Part shown: positions 20,701-32,700 of the stretch, one piece after another
Position numbering within the stretch: position 1 is the first letter of the stretch
Layout: every line of letters starts with the position of its first letter
Origin: Diplonema papillatum
Taxonomy: Eukaryota > Euglenozoa > Diplonemea > Diplonemida > Diplonemidae
Length of the DNA stretch: 64,000 nucleotides
Assembly (NCBI GenBank): GCA_030068145.1
Contig: JAPJBO010000575.1
Location: 1-64,000 of the forward strand
Direction of reading: 5' to 3'
Program-made: the position numbers and the translations under genes
The notes under the pieces: model-generated
Seen by the model: only the letters and a program-made list of their open reading frames with translations
What the model was told of the DNA's origin: nothing
Databases searched by the model: none

Positions 20701-23700
20701 CGCGCTCCGGGAGCAGCAGCCGCAGGTCCTGCTCGGTGAACGAGGCGCACACCGTGGGATACACCCGGATCGCCAAGCAGTCGTCTCTGCTGATTCGTCC
20801 GCTGTCTGCGCCTGAGGATCGTGTTTGGGTCGGCTGAAAGAGTGCAGCGCCTCTTTTCCGAGACTAGAGGTAGGATGATAGCTCGAGCCACCCCTACTTT
20901 TACGGGGGGCGCAAGTGCAAACCGACGTTCGCATCCAAGCTCCCGACCAAGAGCATCATGTGGTAGACGACGTGTTTCTGATGCGAGGTGTGCTCGGTAC
21001 TTTTCAGGCGGGTTGCTGGGGACTCGTCTGCTTGGACCTAGCCGTACGTGGGCCGCCTTTGGTAAATCGGAAGTGCATTCGTGCGCTGACGGAGCAATCA
21101 GCAGGGGTCATGCGTGGGCAATGATGGCAACGGACGAGAACTGGTTGCCATCGAAGCGGACAAAAGAGTAGCGATTGGCGACGACTTCGGCGACAAGAAA
21201 TTCGGCGATGGGTCGAGAGCTTGGACGAAAAGGTGACTAAAAAAGGTGGTAAAACGAGAGAGAGAGAGAGTTTGAATAGAGCATCTATTTGGTATCGGAA
21301 AGTAGGTGCGAGATCAGGCAAACCTTGTGCGCTAGCTTCGTTTAACCGTGAATCTAATAATCAGGGCTTACCCCACATTCTCGCTTTCATTTCACAAACG
21401 AGAGAGAGAGAACACATAACACAAGTCAATGGGTGTGGGTCTCAGGTGGGCCAGGCTAAATTCGGGGTGGCTCCCTTTTTTGGGAGGGACAGGGACGTTG
21501 GCCACGCCCTAGCAGTCCCAGGGCCTCTCCCCACCCGTCTTCGCTGGCATCGCTACCGCGCTGACAATTTCGAGAGAGAGAGAGAGAGAGAGAGAACACA
21601 TAAAGCAAGTCAAAGGGTGCGGGCCTCCACCGTCAGGTGGGCCCCCACCGTCAGGTGGGCAGGCTGGTTTCGGGGTGGCTCCCTGGAGGGGACAGGGGCG
21701 GGGTTGTCACGCCTTAGCAGTCCCAGGGCCTATCCCCACCCACCTGTATGTGTTCTCGTGGTCACCGCTACCGCGTTGACCTTTCCCGAGAGAGAGAACA
21801 CAAAGCAAAAAAGAGATTCCGTGTCGGGGGCTGGCTAGTCTCGGACCGGGTTTCCTGGGGGGGACAGGGGCGGGTTTGTCACGCCTTAGCAGTCAGGACC
21901 CGGTCCCACCTTCCTGTCATTTTTTTCGTGTTCTCGTTGTCATCGCTATCGCGCTGACTTCCCGAGAGAGAAAGAGAGCAAAACGGGACGTACCTGGCAG
22001 GCGCAGCGCCTGCCTCCCCTGCGCGGAGACGGCGCACGACGCCGGCAGCCCGGCGCCGAAGAGGTGGCACGAAAGCTCGAGGCCGGCAGGGCACCGGACG
22101 GGGTTCAGCAGCTTCTTCGCGTTGGTCGCGTCGGCCCGCAGCTGCCGCAGCGCGGCGGGGTGGTGCCACGACAGCCGCGACGGCGTGTCGTAGAAGACGT
22201 CGAGAACTGGCAAAATGCGCGACTCCGTCACGCTGGGCCGGGCCTGCGGCGCGGCCTGGGTCAGCGCCCGGAGGGCGAACTCGGAGACGTCGGAGGCCGT
22301 GGCGTCCGAGTAAGCCGGGATGGAGACCAGCAGCCACCCGTGGGCCGGCTCGGCCGCGACCTTGGGCGCCGCCTTCGGCTGGCGGGCTGCCTCTTTTTCG
22401 GCCGCCCACGCCTCCGGCGCCTTGCAGAGGCTCGAGCACAGCACCGTCTCGCCGACCAGGCAGCCGTTCGTTCGCTCGCTCTGCACGAGGAACGCGGACC
22501 GCTTTTTCTTCGCCCGCCGCGCCACGTACCGCGCGAGCGCCGCGAACCCCACGGTCGCCCGCTCCGCCGGGATGGCCAGCGGGCCTTCCGGCTCCTGCGC
22601 TTGGCCGGTCAACCCGGCTTCTACCAGCAGGGTGCCTAGCCCGTGGGCGTAGCCACCGTACTCGGCCTTCACGTGCTCCTGGGAAGTCGTTTCGAAGGAG
22701 AAGAACCCGGGGGTGCCGCGCCAAGGCGCCGCATCGACCGCGAAGACACGGTGCACTCCGATGGACGGAGGGCCCTTTGGGATGATCGCGTCGGAAAGCG
22801 CACTCAGGGTGAGGGCCTCCGCGTCCGTCGGGTCTGGCGGTGTGTCGTCGAGGATGAGGTACGGCGAGGGGGCGAGCGGCGGGGGGTTGGATAGGTAAAG
22901 GAGCTGTTCAGTGAAGTAGGACGACAGGAGGCGGTACATGTTCGCGCCGAGGGTCGCAGTGGCGTCGCGGGCGAGCGACTCCTCTTGGATGAGGGCGGCC
23001 TGGTCGTTGGCGTGGAGCAGCTGCATTTCGGTGGACGGGTGCCGGTCCTTCTTGTGGTGCTTCTTCAACTTCCCCGCGCCGCCAGACCCAGGCACCAACC
23101 GCGGGTTGACGACGGTCGGACTCTGCAGCCTCGGGTTGCTGTGGATCGACTTCAGCGAGCCCCCGCTTCCCCTGTGGCCCTTCCGCTTGACCCGGTCTTG
23201 GAGCTCCTTCGTCAGAATTGCGCTCCGCGCGTCGCTTTCTTCTTCGCCCGTTTCTTCGCGGACGATCGACTCTTCCTCGAGCAGCCACAGCAGCCGGGAG
23301 CACACGAACCCGGAATTCTCCTCACGCCGGCCGCCAGACCGGGCGGCGATGTATACTACCCACATCGAGTCCTCTGCGGTCGCTTCGCTCACTTTTTCGA
23401 TGAGCCGCGCCCGCGTCGGCTGCAGCCGCGGGTCCGGGGAGGCGGAGTGCATGAAGATGACGTCGAAGCCGATCTTCCGGAGGATGGCCGCCACGCGTAG
23501 CGCGTTGTCCATCAGCTCGTAGCTGGCGCCCAGCCGCCGGTCGCCGGACCGCCAGCTGGCGACCACCAGCGCCCGCTTCCGCTCCTTCAGCCGCGCGGAC
23601 GGGTACTTCGCGAGGAGCAGCCGCGCCTGCGCCCGCCGCGTCGTCAGGTACAGCAGCTGCCGCTTCAAGTTGCGGCTGACGCACTTGGCGCGCACCTGGC

Positions 23701-26700
23701 GGGATTGTGTCGTTAAATCAATAAAGTATGGCGCTTTGTGTTGCTTTTTTTGTTTAGCGTGCCCACAGGCGGAACTCGCACTGCCAACTGCCACGTTGGC
23801 GAGGGTGAGAAAGACGGTTTATTTCTTTGGAAATCGTGAGTGGCTCTTAGACAAGATCCATTGACCGAACATCATCCCATTTCATTGAGCCTTGCGACTC
23901 AAAACCAGAAGATATGTGATGCTCGTTCTCGGACCCGGGATTTCCAAATAGGCAAGCGCTTCGTTTTGTTTGTGCGTGCCGGTTGATCATTTTGCCACAC
24001 TTATATTTAATCTGTGTCATGTTCAGGTCAGGAATTCTGATCAACCCCAAAACACGCTGCCTACGTCTTTTTTAGCCTGCACAATACATTGAAGGGCAAC
24101 CCGCAAGATTGTTGAGGTACTGAGTCGTTCCTACATGAAATTCTTTTTTTCGCGCGTACCTGCGCTGCCAGCTTCGCGAGAGATTCGAGAGCTTGTCGGC
24201 GCGACGTTTCGGCGACGGTGTCGAGGATGCACTCCGAGTGGCTCAGCTCGACGGCCGACAGCTTCTTTTGCAGGGCGGTGGCGTGGAAGAGGTACAGGTG
24301 GGACCACCCGTGGTGATCGAGGACCCCGTAGCGCTTGAGGATCCGCGTGGTCAGAGACGACGTCCAGCACTCCTTTTCGGCAAGGGAGGGGTCGTCCATC
24401 AGCGACCGCAGGTACAGCATGGGGAAGGACCCGACGGCGGCCAAGCAGGCCTCTACCGCGAACGAGCCCTTGTTGAGGCACGCCGACATCCGGGCCTTCG
24501 CGCCGATGTTGGTGGAGGCGGCGTACCAGCGCTTGTTGCCGGCGTCGTACACGGCCGAGTCGGGCTGCTGGATGCCGCTCAGGTCGACGAACGTCGTCAT
24601 CGAGTCGCCGACGCTGAAAATCCAGATGTGGTGCCCTTTGCTCAGCCGGGCGCCGGCGGCGGGGTCTTGGAACGACCGCTTCCTCGGCTTGCTTCTGGCG
24701 GAGCTCGCGTCGCCCGCTTCGGACGGAAACTCTTCGTCTTCGATGCTGGTCGGGGTCGCGATGATCTGCACCGACTTCCGAGACGGGCTCCTGGCGTCGC
24801 CGTTGCTGTCGGCGGACCCGCTTTCGAAGTCGGGCGGAGAGCTGCCGGCGCCGAACGACGACTTCAGCGCGCTGGCGCCCGTCGGGCTCCCGGCGCCGCC
24901 ACGCGGCGGCGGCTCGACGGCCGCGAGCGTCCGCTTGAAGAACTCCTGGAGCTGCTCCGCCGACGAGAACGTCTCCCACACGCTGTCCGGCAGGCTTTCG
25001 CACGAGATCGACACCCCTTCGACCGTTTCGACCCCCGCCCGGGCCTGGTCGGCGCCCTGTTTAGCGTTATTTGCCATACGTTTTGGGTTAAGAATGCGTT
25101 GTTGGTACTAAAGATTCGTAGTTGGCAGCGTAAAAGGGGGGGTCGAATAATAACACTGTGTTATTATTCAATTTGTCGAATAATAAAAAAAGTTCCGGGT
25201 AGCCGAACAGTAGCAGGATCAAATAGTGGTAGTGTTTTTAGACAACCAGACGTGTGTCAAATAACTGTTATTATTCGACCCCCCCCCTTTACTACATGAA
25301 ACTTACTAAAGCAGGTGAGTTCCGCTGGCGCGCACGAGATCGACACCCCTTCGACCGTTTCGACCCCCGCCCGGGCCTCGTCGGCGCCCTGTTTAGCGTT
25401 ATTTGCCATACATTTTTGGGTTAAGAATGCGTTGTTGGTACTAAAGATTCGTAGTTGGCAGCGTAAAGGGGGGGGTCGAATAATAACACTGTGCTATTAT
25501 TCAATTTGTCGAAAAATACTCGAGGGACTGCCTTGTGCTCATTTCGAAGGAGGCTAGAGGGGGAGAAAACAATACAACTACAAAGTGGGTCTTTTTTGTT
25601 GAACGCTTACGCCCGCCACTAAACCCAGGGTTACCTGTGTTTCGTGTGGGCTACAGCACATTTACCTCCTTTGATCTATCGCAACTGGCAGTCTCCTCAA
25701 GCATTTCCTACAAAGCAGGTGCTTATACAATAATAAAAAAACGATGACCGCGTCGCTTCCGCTGATCCTCCAAGCAAAAGCCGAGATCAGGTTGGCCGCT
25801 GCAAAGAAGGCATCGCTTCCGGCGTCAGTCGAGGCTGTGGTTGATGAGCGGGCTACGACTCTATATGACTGCCTTGTCCGAGACCTCGATGCGCCGCAAG
25901 ATGCAGAGGTGAGAAGTGATCTTGCGGTAATCGCACTGGAGATAGCTTGTTCGCGCTTCGACGACGGCCGTGGGATGCCTACCAAGGAGGACGTAATCGG
26001 GCTCCGAGAAGCGATGAAGGCGTGGGGATGCGGTGATGTAGAGATGCTGTCCAGAGCGGACATACCCGCTCCTCAACTGCTAGACGGGGGCATGAAGAGG
26101 GAGTTCGTCGGCGAGGTGAGATCCTTTTCAACAAAGATTTTTCGAGGAGTGCAGACAGCGCCGACGAACACTAGCGAGAAACAGCCGAGGGCCGTCGTCA
26201 ACGTCCAATTGAAGCTGAGAGAACTCGGTCTGGAGGGTATTCCCAACGCTCATCCCTGACAGAGAATTGGTCAAGGCGGTATCGATGAAGCTTGAGGAAG
26301 GGATCAAGCTACCCCTAGACTTCTCGACGAAGAAGGCTCCCCTGATGTCGGACCGTGACTCGCTTGACTTCGCTTATCAGTCGAAATCAAAGACCATGCG
26401 GAATGACGTATTACAACAGGTCAGGGATACCTCAGGAATGGGTGCCTCCCTCGCCCATGAAGACATTCTTCTAAGACAGACTGCTGCTCTAGAGGCAGAG
26501 GCTCCCACAATCACTCCACACCCTTCTTAGGGCACGACTAGTAATAGCGCTGTTGATCTGTGGGGCAATACCAGAGAAGCTGCGCCTGCGCTTTGTAGTC
26601 CTTGTGATGAGCACCGTGCCCCGCATTGGATCCTCAACGCAGAGCACGGGCGATTACCCAGTAGCGCTGGCATACGAAGAACGAGTCTTTGCGCAGTGCT

Positions 26701-29700
26701 CCGAATTCTCCCGTGATGCGTCGATCGGCGATGCATTGGATAAATTCCTGTCCGAGACCGACGGCAACCTGATCAGGATTGCGCTCACAAGGATAGAGAA
26801 GGAACGAGCTCGCTATCGGGTAACCCCATCGCCTGAGATGGCGAGACCCTGTGCCCCACAACCGTACGAAAACAGCAGATTCCGCCCATAAAACAACGGG
26901 CTGAAACGTTCACCAGCGCACACGCCGAGGGCGGGCAGGCCGACCCCAGCAGCTAAGCGCCGGATGCAGCAGCACGGACCGCAGAACGGCGGGGGACAGC
27001 AGAAGTGACTACAAAGTCCGACCGTCACAAGAAGCCAGAAGCCCCACGTCGATCTGCAACAGAAGCTTTGGCTGCGGTGCAGAGAGATTCCACAGAGAGA
27101 GGAAGGACGGGATGATTCGTTCGTGTACAACCCCCTGCGGAAGCAGAGGGGTATTGCCCACGATTTTCAGGCTGGATCCTGTGAAGACCACGTGGCCCTC
27201 GCATCTCGCCTGCGAGAAAGAATGGATACGTCGAGCATCCTGGACCCCGACCTTCGCCTTACGATTCGACAGTACGCCTCGATGACGTCATCGGAGGCGC
27301 GGGACTTCAGGAAGAGAGCGTTGGCTCACTGGAACGAACGCGCTATCGCGGCGAGGCGTCGTCCTAACTGGTCATCCTACTACGACCAATCGCATCCCGC
27401 CGACAGCCTAGCAGCACGAATCAACGTCCCACTGGTTGAAGAACTACTGGAGGAGGTAGGAGCAGCAAAGAAAGGGACGGAGAACGAATTCGTTCGGCGT
27501 TTGGGATTCGGATTCCCTGTGCTGGCATCCTATCCGAGGAAGGCGTGTTCGATGTAAACCCGACCGCTAAAACCGTCAGGAAAGACCCGATGACGGCCGA
27601 GTCTTCGCTAAGAACGAAGGCAGACCCGTTTTTACACAAACTGCGCCAAAGTTGCAAGGAAGACGACATGGACGAGATTCACGATCAACTACTCGGTGAA
27701 GTAGAGAAGTGCTGGCTCGAAGGTCCGTTCACGGTGAACAACCTGCCAGTGGACCGATTCGTTCCGATAAAGCGGTTCATCGTCGTGCAGGGAGAGAAAC
27801 GCCGCGGCTGCGATGATGCTCGTCCGACGAATGCCGTGACGAGTATCCAGATGCCGATATCGCTCATGGGCATCAACAACGCGATGGCAACGGCAATAGA
27901 GTTGGGAAGGAACGGCGTCGCGGGAATATAGCAAGCGGTACTCGATCAATCCGATGCGTACAAGTCGCTCATCGTTGACCCTGCCCAGCGTAAATACGCG
28001 GTGATAATCGCATTGAACCCGATTAGCGGCGAACTGGACTACTTCCTGTCCAATGTCTTGTGCTCTGGGACCGAATCCGCGGTACTCAACTACAACTGCC
28101 TCTCCCTCTCCCGAGTCGTCTCTACCTAGCGAGAAGGATTCTGTGCATTCCGGCATCAGGATACTTCGACGACTTCCTCATGCAAGGTAGGGCTGAGGAC
28201 ATCGAGCAAATGGCCACCGACTTCCAGATTCTCTTCGGCGATATCGTTGGGCTGATATTCAAGGACACCAAGAAGCGCGTCGGCCCGTGTATCCCATACC
28301 TGGGCGTCCAGATCGACGTAAGACGACAAGGGCAGATCAGGCTGAGCTTGACTCCGGCGAGAGCGCAGCGATTGTTGACAGCACTCAGTGTCTTCCTCCA
28401 AGACGGAAAGATGACACCCCAGCAAAGCGGGGAAGCTGGCCGGACAACTTGGATTTGTGCAGCAGCAGATGGTCGGAGCAGTAGGAAGGGCCTACACCCA
28501 TACGATACCGACAAGACAGCATTCGAAGTCCGGCAGGGACGACCTGGGCGAAACGCTACGGGCGGCACTGATACGGTGGCTGGATGCCCTCCGAATTTCC
28601 GACTTTGAGCGTGTCATCCACATTGAGCGGATCGGATTTGCTGTGCACCCTCTCATCATTTACACAGACGCGAGCCCGTACCAGCTTGGGTTCTGTGTGA
28701 TTTACAAGGAACACAGGTTCTACGGCAGCGCAAATTCCGCCATCCCAAAAGGGGCGAACCGCGAGGTGTTTCTGGGCGATGCAGATCTGATCCAGTTCTT
28801 CGAGACAGAAGCAGTTCTAATGGCCCAAACTCTCGTACACAGAGCACACGGTCTGTTGTCAAAAATAGCACCAGACGCCGCGAGACGCGACATACCCGAA
28901 TGGTATTTCGTAGATAACACCTGTACCCAGGGTACATTAGTGAATGGCCACTCTTCGAACGAGACACTCTCGGTCATGGCAGAAGTTTTCTGGGCCGAGG
29001 CCATTCGATATGGGTGTCCATCAGTTTGGCTAGAACGAGTAGAGTCGAAGATCAACCCGTCAGATCTTCCCTCGAGACAACATGGCACCATTCCGCGTCT
29101 TGAGAGCATCGGCTTCCGCCGAGTCGAAAATTGCTATAGCCCGTTGAGGGAGCTACTGAGCAGCTCGAGGGTGAGCACGAGATTTTCATCACTGTAGATA
29201 AGCCTGTTTACTTGCCACGAGCAGTGGCCCTCGCTTCCTCCCTCGTTGATCCTTGATGTTGATAACCAGAATGGAACTGCAAGGCAGTTCAACCTACACA
29301 GCTGCGTAGAGATCCGCGGCACCGCGAAGAAAAGACTGAGAGGGTACACTGAACCAACCCCCCACCCCACTACACAACTCCCCAGTTCACCTGGCCTCAG
29401 TCCCCCAGCTCGGGAGGACCGGAGGTGTCCCCTCCTTCGACAGATCCCGCTCGCATCCTTTCGTTCCTCGACGGAGACGACTTCAAACCGAGAAGCGCAC
29501 ACAAGGCAACCGGCTGCGATGGGGGTCCCAGCTTAGTCCGCCTTGGTTCCAGCGTTGGGTGAAGAACCTAGGCGGACGGCTCGGAGACCTCAAGGTCGGA
29601 TGCGGGTTTCGCGTCGTGTGACAGGCACGTGACACCGCGCTCGCAGGCCTGCGTCGCGAAACCGATCCGATTTATTCCCATCGCAGACTTGAGGATACCC

Positions 29701-32700
29701 GTGAGGAATCAAAGAGCATCGCTCGAAACATAGAGGTTGTTCCTGAAATAAAAAGGGACTTTTAAATATATCGACACAGCGCGCAGGACAACACAAAGGA
29801 ACGGCCCGTACCCTTGCGCAGCATGCACGGACGACGACCATTCTTGACAGTCTGGAAGGAGTGACGACCATTTGGATGAACGACACCAGTCGGACAAAGT
29901 GTTGGACGAGAGTTACGAGCACACTGCGCACAGGTAGAGTGACTTGAGGGGTCAGCGACGAACGCGAAATTTAAAGGATATTTTTATTATTCAGATAGTC
30001 AACCTCGGCAACTGGGCCAGGATGGCCGCCTCGCATCTACCACCTTTACAGGGTCGTATTTCTCCTCCCACCCACCCACACCCGGAGAAAGAAATCGGAG
30101 ATGGAGGCGCCACAACGACCTCCCGTCGGGCCCAGTGGCCATACACCAGGGACAACGTCGCAGTAGGCGAATAAGTTGAACGCGAATGGCGTCTCAAGAA
30201 AGGAGAGGGCGTCGCACCATGCGAGACGGTACGCACAGCCCAAGGGCTGAACTACATAAACCCAGATCGGGGCGGTCCTCAGCATTCGAAGCCTGCCGGG
30301 CTTGGAACGCCACAAAGGTCGAGCTCTGAAGACGGCGACTATGCCGAAGAAAGCTTGCAAGCGTAATGCAGATGTTCCCGCATCGCCGATAGACGACTTG
30401 CCGCTGTTCCCACGACGTCATGTTGCTACTTCTTCCCGCCGCCTTCTCTTGGGTGAAGAACCTAGGCGGACGGCTCGGAGACCTCAAGATCGGATGCGGG
30501 TTTCGCGTCGTGCGACAGGCACGTGACACCGCGCTCGCAGGCCTGCGTCGCGAAACCGATCCGATTTATTCCCATCGCAGACTTGAGGATACCCGTGAGG
30601 AATCAAAGAGCATCGCTCGAAACATAGAGGTTGTTCCTGAAATAAAAGTTCCGGGTAGCCGAACAGTAGCAGGATCAAATAGTGGTAGTGTTTTTAGACA
30701 ACCAGACGTGTGTCAAATAACTGTTATTATTCGACCCCCCCCCTTTACTACATGAAACTTACTAAAGCAGGTGAGTTCCGCTGGCGCGCACGAGATCGAC
30801 ACCCCTTCGACCGTTTCGACCCCCGCCCGGGCCTCGTCGGCGCCCTGTTTAGCGTTATTTGCCATACATTTTTGGGTTAAGAATGCGTTGTTGGTACTAA
30901 AGATTCGCAGTGGGCAGCGTACTATTCGGGGCCCCTCGGGTGGGGCGGGGCCCGGACGGGGGCATGAAATTACCAAAGCAGGTGAGTTCCGCTGGCGCGC
31001 ACGAGATCAATACCCCTTCGACCGTTTCGACCCCCGCCCGGGCCTGGTCGGCGCCCTGTTTAGCGTTATTTGCCATGCGTTTTGGGTTAAGAATGCGTTG
31101 TTGGTACTAAAGATTCGTAGTTGGCAGCGTACTACATGAAGCTTACCAAAAGCAGGTGAGTTCCGCTAGCGCGCACGAGAAATACTCGAGGGACTGCCCT
31201 GTGCTCATTTCGACGGAGGCTAGAGGGGGAGAAAGCAATACAACTACAAAGTGGGTAGTTTTTTATTGAACGCTTACGCCGGCACTAAACCCAGATGACC
31301 TGTGTTTCGTGTGGGCTACAGCACATTTACCTGCCGATAGTGGGGAGTCATCGGCATGCTGACGGGTACCACACTGTTGAGAAACCCTTTGAGATTTTTC
31401 GCACTGGCAGTCTCCTGCCTGCAAAGCAGGTATACAACAAGAAAGCGCCACACCATTTTTTTTAGCGTTAACATTGCATCGTTGGTACTAAAAATTAGTA
31501 GTTGGCAGCGTACTAAAAGCAACTCACCAAATCAGGTGAAAAGCCGCTAGTGCGCACAAAACAAACGGAAGCGCCACACCATTTTTTTTAGCGTTAACAT
31601 TGCATCGTTGGTACTAAAAATTAGTAGTTGGCAGCGTACTAAAAGCAACTCGCCAAATCAGGTGAAAAACCGCTAGTGCGCACAAAACAAACGGAAGCGC
31701 CACACCATTTTTTTTAGCGTTAACATTGCATCGTTGGTACTAAAAATTAGTAGTTGGCAGCGTACTAAAAGCAACTCGCCAAATCAGGTGAAAAGCCGCT
31801 AGTGCGCACAAAACAAACGGAAGCGCCATACTAATTTTTTCTTCTTGCCGTACGCCGAGCCGACGGGGTGCTTCGACGCGGTGACCGCCTGCAGCCGGTC
31901 GTCCAGCAGCGTGACGACCTCGTCGTGCGCCACGTCCGTCAGGATTTCGACGAAGTTCCCCGAAGATGCGACGGGGCCGGCCTCGATCGAGAGGCACGCG
32001 GCGCGGACCGCGTTGCTCCGCCACCGGGCCAGCTCGCGCTTGTCCTGCTGGCTTTTGAACGCGCCGTCCTGGTGCTCCGGCTCGGGCAGCGCCCCCCGGT
32101 ACCACTCGGTCGCCGTTTTGTACACCGACCCCCGCCCGCCGGCCCGCGTGTGCGGGAAGATCGGCGTGTACGCCCCGTGGTGGATCCCCCGGACCTTCGT
32201 TGTCCCGAGGCCGCAGCCGTCCCCCGCGGCCGCCAATGGGCTTGCCGGGTCCGCAGCAGGGTCGTCGGCCTTGGGCAGGTCGTCTTTAAAGGGGTCGCCG
32301 GAGTCGAGGGCGAGCTTCGCGCCGGGGCCCTCGCAGAGCCCCCAGGAGGCGAAGATGCTCTGCGAGCCGGAGAGGATGACGTGCCGGAGCATGCCTTTAA
32401 AAGTGTCGCACAGCCTCCCCCGCCGGTTGTGCCCGCCGATGCAGAGGAAGTCGGTGAACGGCGCGAACGCGCTCGGCCCGGCGCGGGTCAAGAAGGCGAC
32501 GTCTTGGAGGCAGCCGTCGATCTTGACGAAGCACGTGTTCGTCGACGCGTCAGCGACCTTCCACTGGACATGGTGCCACAGCCCGTCGGTGATCTCGCGC
32601 CCGCTCGGCGGGGCCCACCAGCACGTCATCTCGGCGCCGGTGGTGTCCCTTAGCGTGAAGGTGACCGCGTCCGGCCGTGTGTCGGGGCCGCTCGCGTTCA

